NCBI GenBank assembly: GCA_937900325.1
Contig: CALCEX010000118.1
Coordinates: 22,086-86,085 of the forward strand
Reading direction: 5' to 3'
DNA from: an uncultured Clostridia bacterium
Lineage (GTDB): Bacteria > Bacillota > Clostridia > Christensenellales > CAG-138
Length of the DNA stretch: 64,000 nt
Each line of letters opens with the position of its first letter. Position 1 is the stretch's first letter. Shown in pieces: positions 24,577 through 32,865 of this stretch. A program made the position numbers and the translations under genes. A model generated the notes under the pieces. That model made no database searches. It was not told the DNA's origin and saw only the letters and a list, made by a program, of their open reading frames with translations.

Positions 24577-25452
24577 ATGAAAAAGGGGATGCTTATAACC
24601 AACGGCTTCGTAGGCGAGGAAAGCTTCAAAAGCCTTTTCAGGGCCCTTATGGAGGCGGCAAAAAGGGAGAATATGGAAATAGAGCAGCGGGGCAACGACG
24701 GGCTGCTCTTCGACATAGCCTCGGGAAAGCCGCTTTTCGATATAGGCCGGTATTCCTTCGGCATATTCTGGGATAAGGACATAATGCTGGGGCGGATGCT
24801 GGAAAAATGCGGCCTGCGCCTTTTCAACAGCGCCGGCGCGGTCGCCCTCTGCGACGATAAGGCGCTGACCCATGCGGCGCTCTCGGGCAGGCTGCCCATG
24901 CCGAAAACGATCCCCGTGCCACAGACGTATAAATATGTAGGCTACGGCGAAATGGGCTTTTTGAAAAGGGCGGCGGAATATCTCGGGCTGCCGCTGATAA
25001 TAAAGGAATGCCGCGGCTCCTTCGGCAAGCAGGTGTATCTTGCGCAAAGCGAGGAGCAGGCGGCGGAAATAATACGCTCCCATGAGGCCGCGCCCATGAT
25101 CATGCAGCAGGCGGTGCGGGAAAGCTTCGGGCGGGACGTGCGCATATACGTCGTAGGCGGCGAGGTGATGGGCGCAATGCAGCGCAGCAACGACCGCGAT
25201 TTCAGGGCCAACATAGCCAACGGCGGCAGCGCGGAGGCGTATGCGCCGGGGCGCGGGGAAAAGCGCCTTGCGCTGGAGGCGGTAAGGCTGCTGGGGCTGG
25301 ACTTCGGCGGCGTGGATATACTGCACTCAAAGGACGGCCCGCTGCTTTGCGAGGTAAACTCAAACGCCCACTTTGCGGGCCTGGAAAAAAGCACCGGAGC
25401 GGATATTTCCGGCGCCATTATGCGCTATATAAAGAGCGAGCTTGAAAAATAA
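24577..25452 (+). CDS. RimK-like ATP-grasp ligase
   Basis: A 291-residue ATP-grasp enzyme of the RimK/LysX class. Residues about 1-90 are the Rossmann-like N-domain, and about 110-285 the ATP-grasp domain, with LIIKECRGSFGKQVYLA (phosphate loop), MIMQQAVRE, GRDVRIYVVGGEVMGAMQR, LDFGGVDIL and LLCEVNSNAHFAGLE (metal ligands E and N). Such enzymes join amino acids, often Glu, to a protein or small-molecule carboxylate. The acceptor is unknown and no carrier-protein gene is adjacent. The start is ATG 24577 after GGAAGGGGG. Confidence 0.85.
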   Translation: MKKGMLITNGFVGEESFKSLFRALMEAAKRENMEIEQRGNDGLLFDIASGKPLFDIGRYSFGIFWDKDIMLGRMLEKCGLRLFNSAGAVALCDDKALTHAALSGRLPMPKTIPVPQTYKYVGYGEMGFLKRAAEYLGLPLIIKECRGSFGKQVYLAQSEEQAAEIIRSHEAAPMIMQQAVRESFGRDVRIYVVGGEVMGAMQRSNDRDFRANIANGGSAEAYAPGRGEKRLALEAVRLLGLDFGGVDILHSKDGPLLCEVNSNAHFAGLEKSTGADISGAIMRYIKSELEK

Positions 25453-25582
25453 GCCTTTCCCGCCGCGGAAAGGCGGGGCGGCCGGAGGGGCCGGCCAGGG
25501 TCAAAAAAAGTTCCGTTTCCGTTAAAAAAACGTAAAAACCGGGGTTGGCAAGGGGCAATTCGTATTTTATAATTAAAATATA

Positions 25583-25859
25583 TACCATTAGTTGACAAGG
25601 ACACACAAGGTTTTAGGAGCCAGACAGCACGGCATAACCGCGTCGTCCTCGTTTGAAATACAACCAGTATTTCTGCACTCGTCCTCCTTGTTCTGCCATA
25701 CTCTTTGGCTTCTAAAACTCAAAGACCCTAAAGAGCTTGTTTTGAGGGCGATCCAAGGCCGAGGAGCGCAGTACTACTGGATGTAATACAAGCGACGAGA
25801 ACGCAGGAGCGTCCCGAAACAAGCCTTTAGGGCTTGTGTGCTCTTGTCAACTAATGGTA
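25583..25859. repeat. 277-bp large-palindrome element with 27-base inverted ends
   Basis: The 468-base gap 25453-25920 is mostly this element. Its ends, 25583-25609 and 25833-25859, are inverted copies of 27 bases with two mismatches. Directly inside are two abutting hairpin arms. Arm A pairs GTTTTAGGAGCCA (25610-25622) with TGGCTTCTAAAAC (25706-25718) and has an apical GAAATAC-AACCA-GTATTTC stem (25655-25673). Arm B pairs CCCTAAAGAGCTTGTTT (from 25726) with AAACAAGCCTTTAGGG (25817-25832) and has its own apical hairpin. Arms A and B look like diverged inverted copies of each other. The whole folds as a three-way junction, suggesting a MITE-like element or a structured RNA. Nothing else is seen in the gap except GC-rich hairpins at 25453-25495. 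Confidence 0.7.
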
Positions 25860-25920
25860 AAAAACCTCAATAAATCAAGAACGTTCCGCCTGATCGATTT
25901 TCATACTTTTCGGAGGACAG

Positions 25921-26322
25921 ATGCAGGACAACAGGGAATATCACCGAACAGACATGGCCGCAGAAAAAGCGGAGAATACCGTCCATATTACGGAAGGCCG
26001 CGAGGCTATTGTTCACGACCTGCCGGAAAGCCACAGGCTGAGCAAGACGCAGCATACCTTCCTGACGGTGCGCAACATCTTCGTGATAATAGCGGGAGGG
26101 CTGTTCGTGTTGTCCATGCTGCACATAGAGCCCATATATCATTACTGGAACGTACTGAAATTCGTGGCGTATATACTGGGCGCGGGGGCATACGGCGCGG
26201 AGGTCGTGGTGCTGACGGACGGCTGGCGCAAAAACCCCGGCCTGAAGGAGATGCTCATGCCGTATATGTTCGGGGTTCTGTATGTGCTGCTGGGGTTCAA
26301 CTACCTTCTGGGAAGCCACTGA
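25921..26322 (+). CDS. Small membrane protein of unknown function
   Basis: A 133-residue protein with CGGAGGACAG before ATG 25921. The charged N-terminus (1-45) contains no recognisable motif. Three membrane helices follow: about 50-68 (FLTVRNIFVIIAGGLFVLSM), 76-95 and 110-130. I recognise no family and no catalytic residues. It starts 61 bases after the palindromic element and ends before a strong terminator, so it looks like a single-gene unit. Confidence 0.65.
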   Translation: MQDNREYHRTDMAAEKAENTVHITEGREAIVHDLPESHRLSKTQHTFLTVRNIFVIIAGGLFVLSMLHIEPIYHYWNVLKFVAYILGAGAYGAEVVVLTDGWRKNPGLKEMLMPYMFGVLYVLLGFNYLLGSH

Positions 26323-26341
26323 TAAGGCTGCGGAAAAATAA

Positions 26342-26371
26342 AAAAAGGGACGGCAGGCCGCCGTCCTTTTT
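26342..26371. terminator. Bidirectional terminator
   Basis: AAAAAGGGACGGC / GCCGTCCTTTTT around a short loop, between the converging membrane protein gene (+) and the DUF1858 gene (-). Confidence 0.85.
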
Positions 26372-26380
26372 GATTTCAAG

Positions 26381-26587
26381 TTATTTTTGCTTGCTTTCGA
26401 GGAACTGATTTATGGAATCCACCAGCGCGTCGCAGTCTATGCCGTGAACGGCGCAGGCCTGCTCGAGGGTCTCGCCATGAGCCATTATGCAGCCCAGGCA
26501 GTGCATACCGGCCTCCATGAGCAGATCGGCTATGGCAACGTCAACGTGCAGTATCTCTTCGATGGTCATATCCTTGTTTACAGACAT
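26381..26587 (-). CDS. DUF1858 domain protein (CxxC redox-type)
   Basis: A 68-residue protein made of one DUF1858 domain: MTIEEILHVDVAIADLLMEAGMHCLGCIMAHGETLEQAC. The CLGC pair is the family hallmark, also found fused to hybrid-cluster proteins, and suggests a redox or metal role in anaerobes. The start is ATG 26587, with AGGAGAAACG upstream. No partner redox gene is next to it. Confidence 0.88.
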   Translation of the reverse strand: MSVNKDMTIEEILHVDVAIADLLMEAGMHCLGCIMAHGETLEQACAVHGIDCDALVDSINQFLESKQK

Positions 26588-26805
26588 ATTCGTTTCTCCT
26601 TTGTACGACGATTTACTACATTATATCATGGGCGGAGGAAGAACAAAATATGCTTTTTGCGATAAACGAGGCAAAACGGCATGAAGCAAGAGCGCCATTT
26701 CCCTTTTTTCCGGAGCCGGAGCGTCCCATCACATTTTTTTATATACATTCAGGGCGGTTTGGGTGTAGAATATACATAATACTATGCAAGAGGCGTAAGG
26801 AGAAT

Positions 26806-28680
26806 ATGCGGGATAGGATAAGCGACGCGGACCTTTACCTCTGGGGCGAAGGCACGAATTCATATGCATACCTCACTCTGGGCTGTCATAAGACCGAGCA
26901 CAGGGGCTATGAAGCATACCGTTTTGCGGTATGGGCGCCAAACGCGGTGTCCGTAAGGGTAGTGGGCAGCTTTAACGGCTGGAACATAGAAGCGGATCCC
27001 ATGCATCCCATAGGTGAAACGGGAGTATGGGAGGCCTTCATAGGCATCGCCCATCGGGGCGATACATACAAATATGCGATAGAGACCCGCATGGGTGAAA
27101 TAATATACAAGGCCGATCCATTTGCTTTCTATACCCAGAAGCGGCCCAACACGGCCTCCGTCATATGGGACCTTGAGGACGGCTATCTCTGGGGCGACGG
27201 GGATTATATGACGGCCCGCCGCAACGAGGACAGCCACGTCCTTCCTATGAACATATACGAGGCGCATCTGGGCTCATGGATAGAGGGGCTGGACTTTCCG
27301 GCCCTGTCCCGGCGGCTGGTGGGCTATGTAAAGGAGATGGGCTACACCCATATAGAGCTGCTGCCTGTATCCGAGTATCCGCTGGACGACAGCTGGGGCT
27401 ATCAGGTCACGGGATATTATTCCATAACCTCACGCTACGGCGACCCGTCGCAGTTCAAGGAATTTGTAGATCAGTGCCACCAGGCGGGGCTGGGCGTGAT
27501 AGTGGACTGGGTACCCACCCATTTTTGCAGGGACGAGCAGGGACTGAGGCTTTTCGACGGCACGCCGCTTTATGAGCATCCCGATCCGCGCAGGAGCGAG
27601 CAGCCCCAATGGGGGACCACCCTCTTTAACTTTGAAAAAAACGAGGTAAGGAGCTTCCTCATATCCAACGCCGTGTTCCTCATGAAGGAATACCATATAG
27701 ACGGGCTGAGGGCGGACGCCGTGAGCTGCATGCTTTACCTGGACTACGGCAAGCAGGACGGGGAGTGGCTGCCCAACCGCTACGGCGGCCGGGAAAACAT
27801 AGCGGCCATAGATTTCCTGCGCCAGCTTTCGGATACCGTCCGAAGGGAATGCCCCGGGGCGCTTCTGATAGCGGAGGAAAGCACGGCCTTCCCGGGCATG
27901 ACCGCGCCCACCTCAAAGGGCGGCCTGGGCTTCGACTATAAATGGAACATGGGCTGGATGAACGACGTGCTGGACTATATGTCAATGGACAGCTACTTTC
28001 GGAGCTACCACCACGACGAAGTGACCTTTTCCATGTGCTATGCCTTTTCAGAGCACTATATACTGCCCTTGTCACACGATGAGGTGGTGCACGGCAAAAA
28101 GTCCCTCATAGGCCGTATGCCGGGAGAATATGCGGACAGGTTCAGCCAGATGAGGCTGCTCCTCATGTACCAGACGGCCCATCCCGGAAAGAAGCTGACC
28201 TTTATGGGCACGGAGATCGCTCAGTTCATAGAGTGGAACTTCCGCCAATCGCTGGACTGGATGCTGCTGGATTACCCCACCCACGAGGCCATGCAGCGGT
28301 TCGTGAGGGAACTGAACCACTTCTATACGCATACCCCGGCGCTGTATCAGCTGGACGACAGCTGGGAGGGCTTCGAATGGATATCCGTGGACGACAGGGA
28401 GCACAGCGTGCTGGCCTTCCTGAGAAGGGACGCGGAGGGCCGCAGGCTACTCTGCCTGTTCAACTTCACCCCCGTGGAGCATTATCCCTACCGGGTGCGG
28501 CTGCCCTTCATGGCAACGCTGGACCAGGCCATATCAAACGTTGACCTGCGCGATATAAAGGGCGTTGAGACGGCGCGGCTCGAGGACGGCTACTATGCGG
28601 ACATAATGCTTTCGCCATACGAGGCGGTGTATTATTACGTAAACGAAGCGCAAACCGAAGCAGACCGGCAAACGCAATAA
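26806..28680 (+). CDS. glgB: 1,4-alpha-glucan branching enzyme
   Basis: A 624-residue GH13 enzyme that introduces alpha-1,6 branches into glycogen. The N-terminal CBM48 (about 25-110) has RFAVWAPNAVSVRVVGSFNGW. The GH13 core contains VIVDWVPTHF, IDGLRADAVSCMLYLDYG (Asp nucleophile), LLIAEESTAFP (acid/base Glu) and LPLSHDEVVHGKKSL. The start ATG 26806 follows AAGGAG; the longer frame from 26650 is not supported. It is the first gene of the glycogen cluster. Confidence 0.95.
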   Translation: MRDRISDADLYLWGEGTNSYAYLTLGCHKTEHRGYEAYRFAVWAPNAVSVRVVGSFNGWNIEADPMHPIGETGVWEAFIGIAHRGDTYKYAIETRMGEIIYKADPFAFYTQKRPNTASVIWDLEDGYLWGDGDYMTARRNEDSHVLPMNIYEAHLGSWIEGLDFPALSRRLVGYVKEMGYTHIELLPVSEYPLDDSWGYQVTGYYSITSRYGDPSQFKEFVDQCHQAGLGVIVDWVPTHFCRDEQGLRLFDGTPLYEHPDPRRSEQPQWGTTLFNFEKNEVRSFLISNAVFLMKEYHIDGLRADAVSCMLYLDYGKQDGEWLPNRYGGRENIAAIDFLRQLSDTVRRECPGALLIAEESTAFPGMTAPTSKGGLGFDYKWNMGWMNDVLDYMSMDSYFRSYHHDEVTFSMCYAFSEHYILPLSHDEVVHGKKSLIGRMPGEYADRFSQMRLLLMYQTAHPGKKLTFMGTEIAQFIEWNFRQSLDWMLLDYPTHEAMQRFVRELNHFYTHTPALYQLDDSWEGFEWISVDDREHSVLAFLRRDAEGRRLLCLFNFTPVEHYPYRVRLPFMATLDQAISNVDLRDIKGVETARLEDGYYADIMLSPYEAVYYYVNEAQTEADRQTQ

Positions 28681-28710
28681 TACTTTTCTTTACCCGATAA
28701 AAAAACATTT

Positions 28711-28734
28711 CCCGCCCCCTTTCGCCGGGGCGGG
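28711..28734. other. Intergenic hairpin between glgB and glgC
   Basis: CCCGCCCC / GGGGCGGG with an 8-base loop in the 135-base glgB-glgC gap. It has no downstream T-run on the plus strand, so it is more likely an mRNA-stability or processing hairpin than a terminator for glgB. Confidence 0.4.
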
Positions 28735-28815
28735 ACGCCATCATGGATCATATTAAAAAGCAAGCCTTTTCATTTACTTAGCACAATTTCCCATGAATGT
28801 ACGAGGAGGTTCTAT

Positions 28816-30036
28816 ATGGTAAGAAAAAAGGTCGTCGCCATGCTTCTGGCAGGCGGGCAGGGAAGCAGGCTGAGCGTGCTGACCAACCGTATGGCCAAGC
28901 CCGCCGTGCCGTTCGGAGGTAAGTACAGGATAATAGACTTCCCCCTATCCAACTGCGTGAATTCCGGCATAGACACGGTGGGCGTGCTGACGCAGTATGA
29001 GCCTCTGGAGCTGAACGCCTACATAGGCACGGGCCAGGCCTGGGACCTTGACCGCAATTCCGGCGGCGTATTCGTGCTGCCGCCCTATCAGTCCAGCAAC
29101 AGCGGAAGGTGGTATTCCGGCACGGCCAACGCCATATTCCAGAACATGGCGTTCATAGACAGGTACCATCCCGAGTATGTGCTCATACTCTCGGGCGACC
29201 ATATATACAAGATGGATTACGCCCTGATGCTGGATTACCATATAAGCAAGGGCGCCGACCTTACCGTGGCCGTCCGCACGGTGCCCATGGAGGAGGCTCA
29301 CCGCTTCGGCATAATGAACACGGACGGCGAGGGCCGCATAGTGGAATTCGAGGAAAAGCCAAAGCACCCGAAGAGCAATAAGGCTTCAATGGGCATATAC
29401 ATATTCTCATGGCCGGTGCTGAAAAAATACCTCATGCTGGACGAGCAGAACAGGGACTCCGAAAACGACTTCGGCAAGAACGTGATACCCGCCATACTGA
29501 ACGACGGCCTTAAGGCATACGCATACAGCTTCGACGCATACTGGAAGGACGTGGGCACGGTGCAGAGCCTGTGGGAGGCCAACATGGATCTCATATCGGA
29601 CGAGCCGCCCATAGAGCTCAACGATCCCGATTGGAGGATATACAGCAAATCCCTGTGCATGCCGCCGCACTGCGTGGGAGAAAGGGCTACCATAAAGCGC
29701 TCCAGCATAACGGAGGGCTGCAACATATACGGCACGGTGGTACACAGCGTGATATTCGGCGGCGTGAATATAGAAGAGGGCGCGGAGGTTACGGATTCCG
29801 TGGTAATGCCGGGGGCCGTAATAAGGAGCGGCGCAAAGGTACGCCGGGCCATAATAGGCGAAAACTCCATAGTCGGCGAGGGCTCCTTCGTAGGGGCCGA
29901 GAGAAGGCCGGAGGACGGGGAATACAATACCTCCCTCACGGACGATATAACCCTTATAGCCAGCGATACCGAGATAGAATCGGGCAGGCGGGTCCCCGTG
30001 GGCATGATAGTCAACGCCACAAGGAAGGAGTGCTGA
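28816..30036 (+). CDS. glgC: Glucose-1-phosphate adenylyltransferase
   Basis: A 406-residue ADP-glucose pyrophosphorylase. The N-terminal nucleotidyltransferase domain has AMLLAGGQGSRLSVLTNRMAKP and the substrate-site FEEKPKHPKSNKASMGIYIF; YPDHYRMD-type ligands appear as ILSGDHIYKMDY. The C-terminal left-handed beta helix begins near residue 290. The start ATG 28816 follows GAGGAGG. GlgD follows after four bases, as in Firmicutes where GlgC and GlgD form a heterotetramer. Confidence 0.96.
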   Translation: MVRKKVVAMLLAGGQGSRLSVLTNRMAKPAVPFGGKYRIIDFPLSNCVNSGIDTVGVLTQYEPLELNAYIGTGQAWDLDRNSGGVFVLPPYQSSNSGRWYSGTANAIFQNMAFIDRYHPEYVLILSGDHIYKMDYALMLDYHISKGADLTVAVRTVPMEEAHRFGIMNTDGEGRIVEFEEKPKHPKSNKASMGIYIFSWPVLKKYLMLDEQNRDSENDFGKNVIPAILNDGLKAYAYSFDAYWKDVGTVQSLWEANMDLISDEPPIELNDPDWRIYSKSLCMPPHCVGERATIKRSSITEGCNIYGTVVHSVIFGGVNIEEGAEVTDSVVMPGAVIRSGAKVRRAIIGENSIVGEGSFVGAERRPEDGEYNTSLTDDITLIASDTEIESGRRVPVGMIVNATRKEC

Positions 30037-30040
30037 TCTC

Positions 30041-31168
30041 ATGGGAAACAACGATGTGTTCGGCCTTATATATACCGGCGAGTCCAGTATGCAGCTGCGC
30101 GATCTGACCTATTCGAGGTCCGTCGCCGCGGTGCCCTTTGCGGGCAGATACCGCTGCATAGACTTCATAATGAGCGACCTTGTAAACACGGGCATTTCCA
30201 ACGTGGGAATAATCGCCCAGAAGAATTATCACTCGCTGATGGACCATCTCGGCTCCGGCAAGGAATGGGAGCTGCACAGGAAGCGGGACGGGCTCTTCAT
30301 ACTGCCCCCCTTCGTTACGAGGGACAATACCGGCATATACCGGGGAACCATAGACGCATTCCATTCCGTGATGGGCTACATACGGCGCAGCTCCCAGAAA
30401 TACATAATAATCTCCGGCAGCCACACCGTGTTCAATACCACCTTCAACGAAATGATAGCCCAGCATATACGCACCGGAGCCGACATAACCTTCATGTACA
30501 ATGAAGTCGGCATACATCACCCGGACGACCAGTTCAACGAGCTGCGCTTCAACCTGGCGGAGGACGGCAGGGTAACAGGCATACAGCTCAACCCGAACCA
30601 GCCCGCGACCCCCCATTCCTCCTGCGATGTCGTTATGATGGAAAAGACGACGTTCGAATACCTCATAGAGGACGCATACAGCAGGGGAGATACCGATTTT
30701 CTAAGGGACGTGCTGCTGCGCAAGGTAGACGAGCTGAGGATGTACGGCTGGAGGTACGACGGCTATGTGGGCTGCATAAGCTCGCTGCCCGGCTACTTCA
30801 ACCACAATATCAACGTACTCAGGAGCGAGGTGAGGCGCGACCTGTTTAATCCCGAGCACCCTATATACACCAAGGTAAAGGACGAGGTGCCCGCCCGCTA
30901 CAAGGGAGACTCCAGGGCCCGCAACTGCCTTGTTGCAGACGGCTGCGTGATAGAGGGAGAGGTGGAAAACTGCGTGCTGTTCCGCGGCGTGCATATAGGC
31001 AGGGGAGCAAAAGTAAAGAACTGCGTGGTGCTTCAGGCCTGCGATATACAGAAGGACTGCGAATTGTCGTATGTGATACTCGATAAGGGCTGTACCGTTC
31101 GCCAGGGGCGCCGCCTTGCGGGCTACGACAGCTTTCCCATAATAATCAGAAAGGGCAGTACGGTTTAA
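30041..31168 (+). CDS. glgD: Glucose-1-phosphate adenylyltransferase regulatory subunit
   Basis: A 375-residue GlgC paralogue. The GGxGxRL pyrophosphorylase loop is absent: the N-terminus reads FGLIYTGESSMQLRDLTYSRS, the hallmark of the GlgD subunit that tunes GlgC activity. A beta-helix C-terminal domain is present. It begins four bases after glgC and abuts glgA, so the three are translated together. Confidence 0.93.
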   Translation: MGNNDVFGLIYTGESSMQLRDLTYSRSVAAVPFAGRYRCIDFIMSDLVNTGISNVGIIAQKNYHSLMDHLGSGKEWELHRKRDGLFILPPFVTRDNTGIYRGTIDAFHSVMGYIRRSSQKYIIISGSHTVFNTTFNEMIAQHIRTGADITFMYNEVGIHHPDDQFNELRFNLAEDGRVTGIQLNPNQPATPHSSCDVVMMEKTTFEYLIEDAYSRGDTDFLRDVLLRKVDELRMYGWRYDGYVGCISSLPGYFNHNINVLRSEVRRDLFNPEHPIYTKVKDEVPARYKGDSRARNCLVADGCVIEGEVENCVLFRGVHIGRGAKVKNCVVLQACDIQKDCELSYVILDKGCTVRQGRRLAGYDSFPIIIRKGSTV

Positions 31169-32695
31169 ATGCCAAAGAAGATCAGCGCCGGCGTCAGGGC
31201 CGGGGAAGGTATAGCGGAAAAAAAGGCGGAAATAAAGGAGGCCGCAAAGCGGCCGCCGCGCAGGGTGCTGTTCCTTGCGTCGGAGTGCGTGCCCTTCGTA
31301 AAGACCGGGGGGCTGGCGGACGTTATAGGCGCGCTGCCAAAGGAGCTCAGAAGGCAGGGAGCGGACGTGAGGGTGATGATACCCCTGTATTCCGCCATAG
31401 ACCATAGGTACCGGGAGCAGATGAGGCGCATATGCGAGTTTTATGTGCAGCTCGGCTGGCGCAGCCAGTATTGCGGCATACTTACAATGGAGTATCAGGG
31501 TGTGCCGGTGTACTTCATAGACAACGAGTATTACTTCGGCAGGGGCTACATATACGGCCAGTGCAACAACGACGAGGGGGAGCGCTTCGCTTTCTTCTCC
31601 AAGGCCGCGCTGGAGGCCATGCCGCATATAGGCTTCTTCCCGGATGTGCTCCATGCCCACGACTGGCAGGCGGCGATGAGCATCGCCCTGCTGCGTATGC
31701 AGTACGGCAAAAGCCCGGATTACCGCCGCATACGCACGGTATATACCATACACAACCTGAAGTATCAGGGGGTATTCGGCTGGCCCTTCATGGATGGGCT
31801 GCTCTCAATAGGCGCCGAGCACTTTACGGGCGAGAGCCTTGAATACTATGGCGACGTGAACTTCACCAAGGGGGCGCTGGTGTATTCCGACATTATAACC
31901 ACCGTCAGCCCTACCTATGCCGGAGAGATACAGTCTCCCGAGTACGGCGAGACGCTGGACGGGGTGCTGCGCTGGCGCAGCCGGGACATATACGGCATAA
32001 TGAACGGCATAGACGAGAGCCTTTTTGACCCCGCAACGGATAAGGCCATATATGCGAATTACTCCCTTGACGATATGAGCGGCAAGGCAAGGTGCAAGGA
32101 ATCGCTGAGGACGGAGTTCTGGCTCGATAAGGACGCTTCGCCCATAATCGGCATGGTCACGCGCTTTACGGATCAGAAGGGCCTTGATCTGGTAGAATAC
32201 GCCATATCCGCGCTGATGGAAAAGGGAGTGCAGCTTGCCGTGCTCGGCAGCGGCGACGCGCGCTATGAGCACCTGTTTTCCTGGGCAAGCTGGCGTTACG
32301 GCGGCAGGATAGCCGCCCGTTACAGCCACGATACCACCCTGGCCAACCGCATATACGCGGGCGCGGATATGTTCCTCATGCCGTCAAGGTTCGAGCCGTG
32401 CGGATTGTCGCAGCTCATAGCCCTTCGCTACGGCACGCTGCCCATAGTGAGAGAGACGGGGGGATTAAAGGACAGCATAATCCCATACAATAAGTTCACG
32501 GGAGAGGGGCTGGGCTTCACCTTCCGGCAGTATAACCACATAGATATGCTGGGCGCGGTGGACAGGGCCATAGAGGCCTACCGGCAGCCCAAGGTATGGG
32601 AGGGCCTTATGAGGAACGCCATGAGCGCCCACTTCACATGGGAAAGGTCCGCAGGAAAATACATGGAGCTTTACGAGAGACTGAGCGAAAGGTAG
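31169..32695 (+). CDS. glgA: Glycogen synthase (ADP-glucose)
   Basis: A 508-residue GT5 enzyme that extends alpha-1,4-glucan from ADP-glucose. The N-terminal KTGGLADVIGALPKEL (KxGGL motif) binds ADP-glucose; HAHDWQA, YTIHNLKYQG, GIDESLFDP and the C-terminal MPSRFEPCGLSQLIALRYGTLPIVRETGGL block complete the family pattern. It carries about 30 extra charged residues before the fold. The ATG at 31169 directly follows the glgD stop. If the extension is not translated, a later start would lie near residue 30, but there is no suitable codon with a site. Confidence 0.96.
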   Translation: MPKKISAGVRAGEGIAEKKAEIKEAAKRPPRRVLFLASECVPFVKTGGLADVIGALPKELRRQGADVRVMIPLYSAIDHRYREQMRRICEFYVQLGWRSQYCGILTMEYQGVPVYFIDNEYYFGRGYIYGQCNNDEGERFAFFSKAALEAMPHIGFFPDVLHAHDWQAAMSIALLRMQYGKSPDYRRIRTVYTIHNLKYQGVFGWPFMDGLLSIGAEHFTGESLEYYGDVNFTKGALVYSDIITTVSPTYAGEIQSPEYGETLDGVLRWRSRDIYGIMNGIDESLFDPATDKAIYANYSLDDMSGKARCKESLRTEFWLDKDASPIIGMVTRFTDQKGLDLVEYAISALMEKGVQLAVLGSGDARYEHLFSWASWRYGGRIAARYSHDTTLANRIYAGADMFLMPSRFEPCGLSQLIALRYGTLPIVRETGGLKDSIIPYNKFTGEGLGFTFRQYNHIDMLGAVDRAIEAYRQPKVWEGLMRNAMSAHFTWERSAGKYMELYERLSER

Positions 32696-32726
32696 AAGGA
32701 GATAAAAGCCTCAAGGCCGCTTACTC

Positions 32727-32750
32727 AGGCCCCTTAAAAGGGGCCTTTTT
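32727..32750 (+). terminator. Terminator of the glg operon
   Basis: AGGCCCCTT-AAA-AGGGGCC followed by T5, 32 bases after glgA. Confidence 0.85.
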
Positions 32751-32826
32751 GTGAGGAAATATTTTGCGGGGCGGCATATGGCGCATACAGGGCAAAAAAA
32801 TGTGACAATGTTGCGAAGTGCGGTAC

Positions 32827-32850
32827 TGTCGAAATATTTTATGCTAAAAT
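32827..32850 (+). promoter_or_regulatory. Spo0A-box candidate and extended -10 promoter before the GH13 gene
   Basis: TGTCGAA (32827-32833) is an exact 0A box. Eleven bases later TGCTAAAAT (32842-32850) fits an extended -10. The expected start is close to 32857, only about 9 bases before the ATG, and no Shine-Dalgarno site is present. Confidence 0.4.
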
Positions 32851-32865
32851 CCTGATTATAACGTT

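Noticed and set aside
25592..25786. 64-codon frame within the palindromic element
   Set aside because: The pairing constraints of the element explain the sequence; the frame crosses both arms and has no ribosome site.
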